From contig CAYJAJ010000002.1 in assembly GCA_964368495.1 (NCBI GenBank), forward strand, positions 53,416-117,415: a stretch of 64,000 nt of DNA. Direction: 5' to 3'. The stretch's first letter is position 1; the number at the start of each line of letters is the position of its first letter. Origin of the DNA: CALVGQ01 sp964368495 (GTDB lineage: Bacteria; Bacillota_I; Bacilli_A; Erysipelotrichales; Erysipelotrichaceae). The notes below the pieces were generated by a model. The model saw only the letters and a list, made by a program, of their open reading frames with translations. It searched no databases and was not told the DNA's origin. The position numbers were made by a program, and so were the translations under genes. Shown in pieces: positions 1 through 8,533 of this stretch.

Positions 1-145
1 TAAGTTTTCATGAATCTATCTTGGAGTAGAAGTTAATACTTCTCGGTGACTACGTTATAGTTGAGAGTGTTAGTTGTTTCACGTGAAACAATTAAAAAAA
101 GGGTGGCAACACGAGGAATCGTCCCTTATTAGGTTGCTTTTTTTA
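1..145 (+). promoter_or_regulatory. Partial T-box riboswitch leader of serS
   Basis: The T-box core AGGGTGGCAACACG lies at 100-113, followed by a terminator-like segment. GCAAC (106-110) pairs with GTTGC (133-137), ACG/CGT pair inside, and seven T residues follow at 138-144. The UGGC at 104-107 would pair with the GCCA end of an uncharged tRNA whose discriminator base is G, as expected for tRNA-Ser. A hairpin AGAAGT/ACTTCT near 28-43 could be stem III. Stem I with the specifier codon lies mostly left of the window, so the amino acid is inferred from serS downstream. Expression of serS is expected to rise when charged tRNA-Ser is scarce. Confidence 0.88.
75..90. other. parS centromere site 1
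   Basis: The sequence TGTTTCACGTGAAACA is a perfect 16-bp palindrome identical to the well-known Bacillus-type parS consensus, and here it extends to an 18-bp palindrome (74-91). ParB encoded at 14723-15586 is the expected ligand. It lies inside the transcribed T-box leader of serS, between the probable stem III and the T-box core. In RNA it could fold as a 6-bp hairpin with an ACGU loop. Confidence 0.93.
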
Positions 146-159
146 TTGGAGGAAATAAA

Positions 160-1386
160 ATGTTAGATATTAATTTATTAAGAAAAAACCCAGAGGTCGT
201 TAAAGAAAATTTAAAGAAAAAATTTCAAGAACAAAAATTAGAGTTAGTCGATGAAGTGATTCGATTAGATGTTGAATTCAGATCTTCTAAAACTAAAGGT
301 GATGACTTAAGGTCACGCAGAAATCAAATTTCAAAACAAATTGGCGCATTAATGGCACAAGGAAAAAAAGAAGAAGCAGAAGTAGTTAAAAAAGAAGTTT
401 CAAATATTGCTAAAGAGTTAGTGGATTTAGAAAAATCAGAAGATGAACTACAAGTAAAAATCAGAGAAATCATGCTGGTTCTACCCAACATTATTGATGA
501 AACTGTTCCTTTAGGAAAAGATGATAGTGAGAATGTGCAAATTGAACTGTTTGGAGAACCTACAGTTCCTAGTTTTGATGTACCTTATCATGTTGAAATT
601 ATGGAAAAGTTAAATGGAATAGATTTAGATAGTGCTCGTAAAACTAGTGGTAACGGATTTTATTATTTTAAAGGGGATATTGCAAGATTGCACTCTGCAA
701 TTTTATCTTATGCTCGTGACTTCATGATTGATAAAGGTTTTATTNNNNNNNNNNAAATGGAAAGCATGATGTATAAAATCGAAGGAGAAGACTTATATTT
801 GATTGGAACTAGCGAACATTCAATGATTGGTAAATTCATCGACAATATATTAGAGGAAAAAGAACTACCGCAAACATTAACTAGTTACTCACCTTGTTTT
901 AGAAAAGAAGTAGGTGCACACGGGATTGAAGAACGAGGTGTATATAGAATACATCAATTTGAAAAGCAAGAGATGGTTGTTGTATGTAAACCAGAAGAAT
1001 CAATGGAGTGGTTTGAAAAAATGTGGAAGTACACTGTAGAGTTTTTTAGATCTATGGATATTCCTGTGAGAACCATCGAGTGTTGCTCTGGAGATTTAGC
1101 AGACTTAAAAGTAAAAAGTTATGATGTTGAAGCATGGTCGCCACGTCAAAAAAAATATTTTGAAGTTGGTAGTTGCTCGAATTTAGGTGATGCACAAGCT
1201 AGACGTTTGGGTATTCGCGTGAATGGTGAAAACGGAAAATATTTTGCGCACACATTAAATAATACTGTAGTTGCCCCACCAAGAATGTTGATAGCGTTTT
1301 TAGAAAACAATATCAATGAGGATGGCTCTGTACGTATTCCTGTTGCGTTAAGAAGGTATATGGGAGATAAAGAGAAAATTGATTAA
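160..1386 (+). CDS. serS: Seryl-tRNA synthetase (contains assembly gap)
   Basis: Class II synthetase charging tRNA-Ser in the cytosol. The N-terminal arm (about residues 25-105) is the typical antiparallel coiled coil that binds the long variable arm of tRNA-Ser. Visible catalytic parts are the segment IGTSEHSMIGKF, motif 2 (FRKEVGAHGIEERGVYRIHQ) and motif 3 (NNTVVAPPRMLIAFLENN). The reading frame is interrupted by ten N bases after GFI. Family members carry roughly 18-20 residues between there and the MMYKIEGEDLYLIG segment, against four unknown residues here, so the true length is probably about 424 residues rather than 408. The start ATG follows GGAGG with good spacing. Expression is governed by the upstream T-box, and parS sites flank the gene on both sides. 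Confidence 0.95.
   Translation: MLDINLLRKNPEVVKENLKKKFQEQKLELVDEVIRLDVEFRSSKTKGDDLRSRRNQISKQIGALMAQGKKEEAEVVKKEVSNIAKELVDLEKSEDELQVKIREIMLVLPNIIDETVPLGKDDSENVQIELFGEPTVPSFDVPYHVEIMEKLNGIDLDSARKTSGNGFYYFKGDIARLHSAILSYARDFMIDKGFIXXXXMESMMYKIEGEDLYLIGTSEHSMIGKFIDNILEEKELPQTLTSYSPCFRKEVGAHGIEERGVYRIHQFEKQEMVVVCKPEESMEWFEKMWKYTVEFFRSMDIPVRTIECCSGDLADLKVKSYDVEAWSPRQKKYFEVGSCSNLGDAQARRLGIRVNGENGKYFAHTLNNTVVAPPRMLIAFLENNINEDGSVRIPVALRRYMGDKEKID
745..754. other. Assembly gap (10 N) inside serS
   Basis: Ten consecutive N bases. The frame happens to stay open across them, but comparison with the SerRS family suggests around 60 bases are really missing, so the N count looks like an arbitrary placeholder. 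Confidence 0.9.
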
Positions 1387-1388
1387 AA

Positions 1389-1404
1389 TGTTTCACGTGA
1401 AACA
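1389..1404. other. parS centromere site 2
   Basis: A second perfect TGTTTCACGTGAAACA palindrome, starting two bases after the serS stop codon and ending 22 bases before the -35 box of the SRP RNA promoter. Together with the site at 75-90 it brackets serS, about 1.3 kb apart. It is a ParB loading site by identity to the consensus. Confidence 0.93.
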
Positions 1405-1425
1405 AAAAATATTGTGATATTTCTA

Positions 1426-1454
1426 TTGTTGAAAATGATGGTTTAAGATATAAT
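1426..1454 (+). promoter_or_regulatory. Promoter of the SRP RNA gene
   Basis: TTGTTG (1426-1431), a 17-bp spacer and a perfect TATAAT (1449-1454) place the transcription start near 1461, exactly where the SRP RNA helix begins. Confidence 0.75.
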
Positions 1455-1460
1455 TTAAGA

Positions 1461-1540
1461 CGGTACAACAAACAGCTTCAAATCTGGTCAGGACGGGAAC
1501 GTAGCAGCCATACGAATGCCTGTTTGTGTGTACCACTTTT
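1461..1540 (+). ncRNA. ffs: Signal recognition particle RNA (small bacterial type)
   Basis: The conserved apical part GGTCAGGACGGGAACGTAGC is present, followed by AGCC. It contains the symmetric loop and the GGAA tetraloop region bound by Ffh. The ends GGTACA and TACC plus the internal AACAAACAG/CTGTTTGTGT segments pair into the long hairpin. A short T-run (1537-1541) follows. The mature RNA would be about 75 nucleotides, like the 4.5S type without an Alu domain. It sits between serS and dnaX as scr does in Bacillus. It targets nascent membrane and secreted proteins together with Ffh. Confidence 0.93.
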
Positions 1541-1558
1541 TATTTGTGAAGGTGAACT

Positions 1559-2032
1559 ATGAATAACGAAGATATCAAATACATGAAATTAGCATTAGAA
1601 CAAGCAAAAAAAGCCTTTGTGTGTGATGAAGTACCCATAGGGGCGGTGATTGTCAAAAATGATAAAATTATTGCAAAAGCATATAATAAAAGAGAAATGA
1701 AACAAATATCCACAAGCCATGCAGAAATTCTTTGTATTGAAAAAGCGTGTAAAAAAGTGGGTTCATGGAGACTTGAAGGGTGCACGTTATATGTAACTCT
1801 AGAACCATGTCCGATGTGTGCTGGAGCAATTATGCAGTCAAGAATTGAAAAAGTAGTTTTTGGTGCGTATGATCCAAAAGGCGGAAGCTATGGAAGTAAT
1901 TATAATTTAAATGAGATAAAAGGTTTGAATCATTATCCAAAAATAGTTGAGGGAGTACTTCAAGAAGAGAGTAGCGAAATATTAAAAAAATTCTTCGCTC
2001 TAAAAAGGATGCACAACAAAAAACAGCCATAA
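1559..2032 (+). CDS. tadA: tRNA-specific adenosine deaminase TadA
   Basis: Deaminates A34 to inosine in the wobble position of tRNA-Arg(ACG). The 157-residue length is typical. The zinc site is H54, C84 and C87 (HAE at 54-56 and PCPMC at 83-87), with E56 as the proton shuttle. All four are present, so the enzyme should be active. The ATG lies shortly after GAAGGTG, about 20 bases past the SRP RNA. The neighbours (SRP RNA, dnaX, ebfC, recR) match the Bacillus arrangement, which supports TadA over other cytidine/guanine deaminases. Confidence 0.95.
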   Translation: MNNEDIKYMKLALEQAKKAFVCDEVPIGAVIVKNDKIIAKAYNKREMKQISTSHAEILCIEKACKKVGSWRLEGCTLYVTLEPCPMCAGAIMQSRIEKVVFGAYDPKGGSYGSNYNLNEIKGLNHYPKIVEGVLQEESSEILKKFFALKRMHNKKQP

Positions 2033-2113
2033 AAACATGTAGATTTTTAATTAGAGTGTATGAAAAAATACATATATTTGATATAATTAGTAATACAAAA
2101 AGGAGGGAATGAA

Positions 2114-3853
2114 ATGAGTTATAAAGCATTATATAGAACATATAGACCATTCTCTTTTGAAGATGTAGTTGGACAAAAGCATATTGTGTTAACGCTGCAA
2201 AATGCCGTTAGAAAAGACAAAATTGCTCATGCGTATTTGTTTTGTGGTCCAAGAGGAACCGGAAAAACATCAATCGCTAAAATTTTGGCTAAGGCTGTAA
2301 ATTGTCAAAACAAAGAAATGTCACCATGTGATAAATGTGAAAGTTGTCTTTCAATTCAAAAAGGAAATCATACTGATATAATTGAAATTGATGCCGCAAG
2401 TAATAATGGCGTTGATGAAATAAGAGACTTAATAGAAAAAGTTAAATACGCACCTATTGAAAGTAGATATAAAGTATATATTATTGATGAGGTTCATATG
2501 TTATCAACTGGTGCGTTTAATGCATTATTAAAAACATTAGAAGAACCACCAACACATGTGATTTTCATCTTGGCAACTACAGAACCACATAAAGTATTGC
2601 CAACTATCATATCAAGGTGTCAAAGATATGATTTCACAAAAGTTGAACTTCACGAAATGATTAAAAGAATTGAAGATGTGTTAAGTAAAGAGAATATACA
2701 TTGTGAAAAAGAAGCGATTGAAATCATAGCTACACTAGCTGATGGCGGGTTAAGGGATGCATTAAGTATTTTAGAACAGTGCATCGCATATGCAGAAAAT
2801 AACATCACTGTTAATCAAGTAAATGAAATTTACGGAATTACAACGACTGAAGAAAAAGTGTCATTGTTAGAAAATATCTTAATGAATGATATTAAATTAG
2901 TAATTAGTCAAATAAACATTTGGCAAGAAAAAGGAATCGATATAAAACGATTAACTTCAGAGCTTGTAGAACTGCTAAAAGAAACAGTAATCTATAGTTA
3001 TACAAACGACGAGGAATTATTGCGTAAATTGAATAAAATTCAAGTGACTCGATTAATGAAATTATCCTCAAATGCAATATTATTAGAAGTTATACAAACA
3101 ATGATTGAGACAATTGATAAATATAGAACAGCATCAAATTTGTATTCATACTTTGAAGTAGCGACTTTAAAAGCTATAGCAATTTCCAAAAGTGAAACTG
3201 CTTCAACTAACACATCAAAATTAGACGATAATAAAGAGATACAAAAAGAGAAAACTATTGAAATAGTTAAGAATGCAAATGATGAAAACGAAGTACAACC
3301 GATAGTTGTAAAAAGCAATGTAGAGCCACTAGAAATCATGGTGGAGAATAGAGAAATCCCTCAAGCAATAGATAGTTTAAAAATTGAAGAAATTCTTCAA
3401 TTAATGGTACAAGCCAATAAACAAGAAAAAATAAAAGATGTCGAATGTTGGCAAATATTGGATAGAAAATCAAAAGAACTATCTTTCGCAAAGTATGCTA
3501 ATATATTAAAGGGTAGTAGAGTTGCGGTAAGTGGAGAATTATTTGTTCTGCTGGAAACTGATTATCAAGCATTAGCTAATGAGATTTTCGAACTTAAAGA
3601 CGAACTTGAAAATTTTATGTGTGATGAACTGTTTGTTAATAAAAGGTTATTTGTTACAACAAGAGAAAATATTGCAGATGCAACAAATGAATTTATCCAA
3701 AGAAGGAAAACAGGTGATTTACCTACTCCAATGGTAATAGAAGTAAAAAAACCAAAAGTTACTGAAGAAATGAAAGAAAACGTCAAAAAAAGTGACACCG
3801 AAATCATGACAAGTTTATTCGGAGATGATTTTGAAATAATAGAGGAGAGCTAA
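2114..3853 (+). CDS. dnaX: DNA polymerase III subunit gamma/tau
   Basis: Clamp-loader ATPase that organises the replisome. The Walker A motif GPRGTGKT is at residues 45-52, a zinc cluster uses C64, C72, C75 and C78, and the Walker B DEVH box is at 125-128. The sensor 1 segment FILATTEPHK is followed by the SRC motif carrying the arginine finger. The AAA+ core covers about the first 360 residues. A low-complexity hinge and a divergent C-terminal tau region make up the rest, for 579 residues in all (Bacillus DnaX is about 563). An extended -10 element TGATATAAT (2079-2087) and an AGGAGGGAAT ribosome site precede the ATG. It starts the dnaX-ebfC-recR-fhs run. Confidence 0.96.
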   Translation: MSYKALYRTYRPFSFEDVVGQKHIVLTLQNAVRKDKIAHAYLFCGPRGTGKTSIAKILAKAVNCQNKEMSPCDKCESCLSIQKGNHTDIIEIDAASNNGVDEIRDLIEKVKYAPIESRYKVYIIDEVHMLSTGAFNALLKTLEEPPTHVIFILATTEPHKVLPTIISRCQRYDFTKVELHEMIKRIEDVLSKENIHCEKEAIEIIATLADGGLRDALSILEQCIAYAENNITVNQVNEIYGITTTEEKVSLLENILMNDIKLVISQINIWQEKGIDIKRLTSELVELLKETVIYSYTNDEELLRKLNKIQVTRLMKLSSNAILLEVIQTMIETIDKYRTASNLYSYFEVATLKAIAISKSETASTNTSKLDDNKEIQKEKTIEIVKNANDENEVQPIVVKSNVEPLEIMVENREIPQAIDSLKIEEILQLMVQANKQEKIKDVECWQILDRKSKELSFAKYANILKGSRVAVSGELFVLLETDYQALANEIFELKDELENFMCDELFVNKRLFVTTRENIADATNEFIQRRKTGDLPTPMVIEVKKPKVTEEMKENVKKSDTEIMTSLFGDDFEIIEES

Positions 3854-3855
3854 AA

Positions 3856-4164
3856 ATGAATATTCAAGGATTATTAAAACAAGCACAACAAATGCAAACA
3901 ACAATGGCAAAAATCGAAAAAGAACTAAATGAAACAAGTTATTTTGGTTCTGCAAGTGGAGATGCTGTTAAAGTTGAGGTTAAAGGGTCTTACGAAGTAG
4001 TAAGTATCGAAATAGAGGACGAGCTACTTGATAAAGATTCGAAAGAAATGCTTCAAGATTTATTATTAGTAGCAACTAATAACGCTTTATCAGAGGCAAA
4101 AAATGATAGAGAATCAAAAATGGCAGGAGTAACACAAGGCGTTAAAATGCCAGGGATGTTTTAA
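3856..4164 (+). CDS. ebfC: Nucleoid-associated protein of the YbaB/EbfC family
   Basis: A 102-residue DNA-binding dimer-forming protein. It starts with the typical Met/Gln-rich helix (LLKQAQQMQ) and ends with a GVKMPGMF-like tail found in the family. It begins three bases after dnaX and ends two bases before recR, the standard dnaX-ebfC-recR operon. Family members bind DNA with little sequence specificity. A direct role in recombination or fork repair is inferred only from the operon. Confidence 0.93.
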   Translation: MNIQGLLKQAQQMQTTMAKIEKELNETSYFGSASGDAVKVEVKGSYEVVSIEIEDELLDKDSKEMLQDLLLVATNNALSEAKNDRESKMAGVTQGVKMPGMF

Positions 4165-4166
4165 AA

Positions 4167-4760
4167 ATGTACCCAAAATCTTTTGAAAGATGTATCGAAG
4201 GATTTAAAAAATTACCGGGTGTAGGTCAAAAAAGTGCTGAACGCTACACTTATTCAATGTTAGAGTGCGATTTGAGTGAAATTAAAGAATTTGCTGAAGC
4301 TTTACTGTATATGAAAACAAACGTAAAACCATGCAGTATTTGCGGTCATTTAACTGAAAATGATATATGCGAAATTTGTTTAGATCCAGAAAGAGATATG
4401 ACAGTAATTTGTGTTGTTCAATCATCTAAAGATTTAATAGCAATGGAAAAGACAAATGAATTCAAAGGGTATTATCATGTACTAAATGGATTAATATCAA
4501 CAAATAAAGGCGTTTTTCCAGAAGATTTAAATATTGAATCATTAATTGAGCGAATCGATGGAAATTTAAAAGAGATAATCTTAGCGACAAATGCAACACT
4601 TGAAGGAGAAACAACAGCATTATATTTAGATAAGAAATTATCAACTAAAGGTATTGATGTTACACGTATTGCTCATGGTATACCCATTGGTGGGCATCTT
4701 GATTATGCTGATGAACTCACATTAATTAAGGCAATAGAGGGTCGCAAAAAGATTAATTAA
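4167..4760 (+). CDS. recR: Recombination mediator RecR
   Basis: Works with RecO (and RecF) to load RecA on gapped DNA. Visible parts are the helix-hairpin-helix LPGVGQKSAER (16-26), a Cys4 zinc finger (C56, C59, C68, C71), and a Toprim domain from about residue 79 to 175. The C-terminal segment HGIPIGGHLDYADELTL is also conserved. The 197-residue length is normal. The start follows a ribosome site embedded in the end of ebfC, so the two genes are probably translationally coupled. Confidence 0.96.
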   Translation: MYPKSFERCIEGFKKLPGVGQKSAERYTYSMLECDLSEIKEFAEALLYMKTNVKPCSICGHLTENDICEICLDPERDMTVICVVQSSKDLIAMEKTNEFKGYYHVLNGLISTNKGVFPEDLNIESLIERIDGNLKEIILATNATLEGETTALYLDKKLSTKGIDVTRIAHGIPIGGHLDYADELTLIKAIEGRKKIN

Positions 4761-4775
4761 ATGAAGGAGAAATAT

Positions 4776-6449
4776 ATGGGGATAAAAACGGATTTGCAAA
4801 TTGCACAAGAAAATAAAATGTTACATATTGATTTAATAGCTAAAAAAGCGAAAATAAATAGTGATTTTATAGAATATTATGGAAACTATAAAGCAAAAAT
4901 TAATTTAGATATTATGAATAACATAGAAACACAAGACAATGCAAAACTAATTTTAGTAACTGCAATTAATCCAACAAAAGCAGGAGAAGGGAAATCAACA
5001 ACTACAGTAGGTTTGGTTGACGGTTTAAATTACTTAAATAAGATGGTTATTGGCTGTTTAAGAGAACCATCATTAGGTCCTGTTTTTGGTTTAAAAGGTG
5101 GTGCAACAGGAGGTGGATATGCTCAAGTTGTACCAATGGAAGATATTAACTTGCATTTTACTGGCGATATGCATGCAATTACTTCAGCAAATAATTTGGT
5201 AAGTGCTGTGTTAGATAATTCAATTTATCAAGGTAATTTATTGAACATTGATCCTGAACGTGTTGTATGGAAACGTTGCTTGGATATGAATGATCGTACA
5301 CTTAGAAACATAACAATTGCACAAGAGAAAAAGACAAATGGTGTTGAAAGAAAAGATGGATTTATTATAACAGTAGCCACAGAAATAATGGCAATTTTGT
5401 GTTTGTCTGTTGATTTAAAAGACTTTGAAAAAAGAGTAAATAAAGCGATTGTAGCATATACATATGAAAATAAACCTGTAACTATTGGAGATTTAGATGT
5501 CGGTGGCGCATTAGCTGTTGTCATGAAAGATGCGATTAAACCAAACTTGGTTCAAACATTAGAAAATTCTCCAGTTATTATCCACGGAGGTCCATTTGCG
5601 AATATTGCACATGGCTGTAATAGTTTAATTGCGACTAGAATGGCATGCAAACTGGCAGACTATGTTGTAACTGAAGCAGGATTTGGAGCTGACTTAGGAG
5701 CAGAGAAATTTTTAGATATTAAATGTAGAATGGGCAACCTGAACCCTAATGCAGTAGTAATCGTTGCTACAATTAGAGCACTTAAGTTACATGGTGGTGT
5801 TGCAAGCTCTGATTTAGGAGAAGAAAATAAAGAAGCTCTTTTGGAAGGTGTAAAAAACCTAGAAAAACACATTGACTCAATTAAACAATTCAACATTCCA
5901 TATGTTGTAGCAATAAATAAATTCTCTCAAGATACACAAGCGGAAGTGAATACACTTATTAAATGGTGTAATGAAAACAACCACGATGTTGTTATGTCTG
6001 ATGCTTGGGCAAAAGGTGGAGAAGGTGCAGTCGATTTAGCAAAAAAAGTAATCGAAATGTGCAATGAACCGTCTAAGTATGAACCATTATATGATTTGGA
6101 TTTATCAATTGAAGAGAAAATTGAAAAAATAACAAAGCAAATATATGGTGGGAAAGGTGTAGTATACAGTGACTTTGCAAAATATCAAATTAAAGAGTTC
6201 ACAGAAATGGGATGGGATAAATATCCAATCTGTATGGCAAAAACACCAGCATCACTATCCGACGATGATAAATTGATAGGAAGACCAGTTGATTTTGAAA
6301 TACATGTTCAGGAATTAAAGATATCGAATGGAGCAGGGTTTATAGTAGTTTTAACCGGAAACGTTATGACGATGCCAGGACTACCAAAGGCACCGGCAGC
6401 ATTAAATATGGGTATTGATGAAGAAGGAAAAACATTTGGATTATTTTAA
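4776..6449 (+). CDS. fhs: Formate-tetrahydrofolate ligase
   Basis: ATP-dependent synthesis of 10-formyl-THF from formate, feeding purine and initiator formyl-Met synthesis. A P-loop-like AGEGKSTTT lies near residue 70, followed by the family signature EPSLGPVFGLKGGATGGGYA. The C-terminal MTMPGLPKAPAA block is also present. An in-frame ATG lies upstream at 4761, but AAGGAGA (4764-4770) directly after it is an ideal ribosome site for the ATG at 4776. That start gives 557 residues, the normal family length. It lies 15 bases after recR and closes the first operon, ahead of a strong terminator. Confidence 0.95.
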   Translation: MGIKTDLQIAQENKMLHIDLIAKKAKINSDFIEYYGNYKAKINLDIMNNIETQDNAKLILVTAINPTKAGEGKSTTTVGLVDGLNYLNKMVIGCLREPSLGPVFGLKGGATGGGYAQVVPMEDINLHFTGDMHAITSANNLVSAVLDNSIYQGNLLNIDPERVVWKRCLDMNDRTLRNITIAQEKKTNGVERKDGFIITVATEIMAILCLSVDLKDFEKRVNKAIVAYTYENKPVTIGDLDVGGALAVVMKDAIKPNLVQTLENSPVIIHGGPFANIAHGCNSLIATRMACKLADYVVTEAGFGADLGAEKFLDIKCRMGNLNPNAVVIVATIRALKLHGGVASSDLGEENKEALLEGVKNLEKHIDSIKQFNIPYVVAINKFSQDTQAEVNTLIKWCNENNHDVVMSDAWAKGGEGAVDLAKKVIEMCNEPSKYEPLYDLDLSIEEKIEKITKQIYGGKGVVYSDFAKYQIKEFTEMGWDKYPICMAKTPASLSDDDKLIGRPVDFEIHVQELKISNGAGFIVVLTGNVMTMPGLPKAPAALNMGIDEEGKTFGLF

Positions 6450-6491
6450 GAATAAAGTGTGTAAATATTTTTAGTAAAAATAACAAATGAG

Positions 6492-6527
6492 AAAATAGTA
6501 GAACTAAAACGTTCTACTATTTTTTTG
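6492..6527 (+). terminator. Rho-independent terminator after fhs
   Basis: AATAGTAGAAC (6494-6504) pairs with GTTCTACTATT (6511-6521) around a six-base loop, and an uninterrupted T-run follows. It ends the dnaX-ebfC-recR-fhs unit. Confidence 0.88.
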
Positions 6528-6611
6528 TTTCTTCAGTCAGATAAAAAAGATATTATCACGAAATAGGCAAATAAATATTATTGATGTGCAACAATGAAAT
6601 CATTTGAAAAC

Positions 6612-6640
6612 TTTAAATATAGATGAATAAATGATATAAT
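6612..6640 (+). promoter_or_regulatory. Promoter upstream of the PUA-like protein gene
   Basis: TTTAAA (6612-6617), a 17-bp spacer and a perfect TATAAT (6635-6640), followed 14 bases later by the ribosome site AAGGGGG. The -35 box is weak. Confidence 0.5.
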
Positions 6641-6665
6641 AAAAAAAAATTAAGGGGGTTTATAT

Positions 6666-7559
6666 ATGTCTTCAATAGCATATTTTTTTGATAAAAAAAC
6701 AATCGAATTTTACCGACTTAATGGAAGTAAAACAATGAATATTTATAGACCTCTTAATGCAAAGAAAATAATAAATTTCAATGAAGGCGATTATATGTTT
6801 TTTTATGTAAAAGAGGATAAAAACTACTTTAATGAAAATGGAATAATTGGTTATGGGCACTTTAAAAAATCACAAGTAATGACATGTAGGCAAATGTGGT
6901 CAACATTTGAAGAAGCAAATGGTTTTAATACATATGAAGAAATGATTGAAGCAATAAAGAAAACCACAAAGGATAAAAAAGTCCCAACTAAGTTGAATTC
7001 TCTGTACTTAGAAGATGTTGTTTTTTTTCAAAACCCAATTACGTTTGATGAAGTAAATATTGAATATTCAACAAGAATAGAAAGTTTTATAAACATATCA
7101 AACCCACAAACCATCTCTAAAATATTCAATAAAGCAAAAGAAAGAGGGATGGATCTTTGGAGTTTGGTCATTAATGATGAAGAAGAAAAAGAAACATATT
7201 TTGATGAAGAAGATGTGAAGCATATCTTATTTAGTGTTTGTGATAAACTAAGACTCGAGTTAACATCATGGGAAAAAAGGAAAGCAAAAAAAATATTAAG
7301 AGAACATCAAATAAAAAACCCTGAGATTAAAAATATAAAAGGGAATAAAGTTGAAGGATATAGCTACAGTAAAAATACGCTAAAACTGTATCTTCCAATG
7401 AGCGATCATTTAGAAAATAACAGCACACAGATGTTGTATGGGCATGCAAGCTTAATAAAAAGTTTATTTAAAAAAGAATGTAATAAGAACATTGAATTAA
7501 TAATTAAATTTATATCGGAAGATAGTGTAGAGGATATTGAAAAATTAATCAATCAATAA
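6666..7559 (+). CDS. Uncharacterised protein with a PUA-like (EVE/ASCH type) N-terminal domain
   Basis: A 297-residue soluble protein without signal peptide or membrane segment. The first about 150 residues have the feel of a PUA-like beta barrel: GDYMFFYV, then GIIGYGHF, then DVVFFQNPITFDEV. Such folds bind modified bases or RNA/DNA. The lysine-rich second half (helix SWEKRKAKKILREHQ near residue 200) is not recognised. The gene has its own promoter and follows a terminator, so it is not part of the recR-fhs unit. The ribosome site AAGGGGG is strong. The domain call is by eye only and the cellular role is unknown. Confidence 0.55.
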   Translation: MSSIAYFFDKKTIEFYRLNGSKTMNIYRPLNAKKIINFNEGDYMFFYVKEDKNYFNENGIIGYGHFKKSQVMTCRQMWSTFEEANGFNTYEEMIEAIKKTTKDKKVPTKLNSLYLEDVVFFQNPITFDEVNIEYSTRIESFINISNPQTISKIFNKAKERGMDLWSLVINDEEEKETYFDEEDVKHILFSVCDKLRLELTSWEKRKAKKILREHQIKNPEIKNIKGNKVEGYSYSKNTLKLYLPMSDHLENNSTQMLYGHASLIKSLFKKECNKNIELIIKFISEDSVEDIEKLINQ

Positions 7560-7601
7560 TTTAGATTGAAAATTAAAATCATTTTAGAAATAGGGGAAAC
7601 A

Positions 7602-8468
7602 ATGAAAAAGAATTTTGGATTATTTGGATTAATATTGGTGACAATTATATGGGGAAGCGCTTTTGTAGTGAGTGATATTGCATTGAAAAGTGCAACCCCA
7701 TTTCAGATTTTAACAGCAAGGTTTTTTATTGCAAGTCTTGCGATGGCTTTTTTTGCTAGAAAGCAAGTTAAAAATATAAATAAAAAGGATGTAACATGTG
7801 GAGTCTTTTTAGGAATTGCATTGTTTTTGGCATTTGCATTTCAAACTATCGGACTACAATATACAACCCCCTCAAAAAATGCATTTTTAACTGCAACAAA
7901 TGTTGTGTTTGTCCCGTTTATTGCCTTGGCAATAGTTAAGAAGAAGATTGCCACGAAAAATTTAATTGGGGCAATTATTGCAATCATTGGTGCAGGTGTC
8001 TTATCACTTCAAAGTGATTTCTCAATTAATTTTGGAGATGCATTAACTTTAGTGTGTGCTGTTGGTTTTGCGTTTCAAATATTTTTAACAGGAGAGTATG
8101 TAACAAAAGTATCCCCATTCATACTTAATTTAATACAAATGGCAACAGCATTTGTTTTGTCGTTTTTATGTATGATTATGTTCGATGAACTCAATTTTGT
8201 GATAACCACTGAAGGGGTTTTATCGATTCTTTATTTAGGTATAATGAGCACAACAATTTGTTATTTACTTCAGACAATTTCACAAAAATATGTTGATGAG
8301 ACAAAAGCAGCTATTATATTATCAATGGAAGCTGTTTTTGGAACTATTTTCTCAGTAATTATCTTAAGTGAGCCAATAACTACTAAAATGATAGTCGGTT
8401 CAATTTTAATATTAAGCGCAGTACTTATTTCAGAAGTGAATATAAAAAAGGAACGCGTTCAAAAATAG
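7602..8468 (+). CDS. EamA/DMT-family membrane transporter
   Basis: A 288-residue integral membrane protein of about ten transmembrane helices made of two EamA repeats. The opening LVTIIWGSAFVVSDIAL and the mid segment YTTPSKNAFLTATNVVFVPF are typical of drug/metabolite transporters. A TTG at 7566 is in frame upstream, but AGGGGAAA (7592-7599) is correctly spaced for the ATG at 7602, and the protein then starts with the normal MKK plus first helix. The substrate cannot be told from the sequence. Relatives export amino acids, nucleosides or drugs. It lies 42 bases after the PUA-like gene and may be cotranscribed with it. Confidence 0.88.
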   Translation: MKKNFGLFGLILVTIIWGSAFVVSDIALKSATPFQILTARFFIASLAMAFFARKQVKNINKKDVTCGVFLGIALFLAFAFQTIGLQYTTPSKNAFLTATNVVFVPFIALAIVKKKIATKNLIGAIIAIIGAGVLSLQSDFSINFGDALTLVCAVGFAFQIFLTGEYVTKVSPFILNLIQMATAFVLSFLCMIMFDELNFVITTEGVLSILYLGIMSTTICYLLQTISQKYVDETKAAIILSMEAVFGTIFSVIILSEPITTKMIVGSILILSAVLISEVNIKKERVQK

Positions 8469-8533
8469 AATTATATTTTTGTACCGCGCAAAAAATTATG
8501 ATATGATTATAGAAATTTAACGAGGTGCAAATT

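Noticed and set aside
3785..3791. A7 run near the 3' end of dnaX as a programmed frameshift site for a gamma subunit
   Set aside because: The phase is AAA AAA AGT, not the A AAA AAG heptamer needed, and it lies only about 20 codons before the stop.
4761..4775. ATG 4761 as start of fhs, and likewise ATG 12436 for rsmG
   Set aside because: In both cases the ATG sits on top of the ribosome site for the next in-frame ATG, and the shorter protein has the family length.
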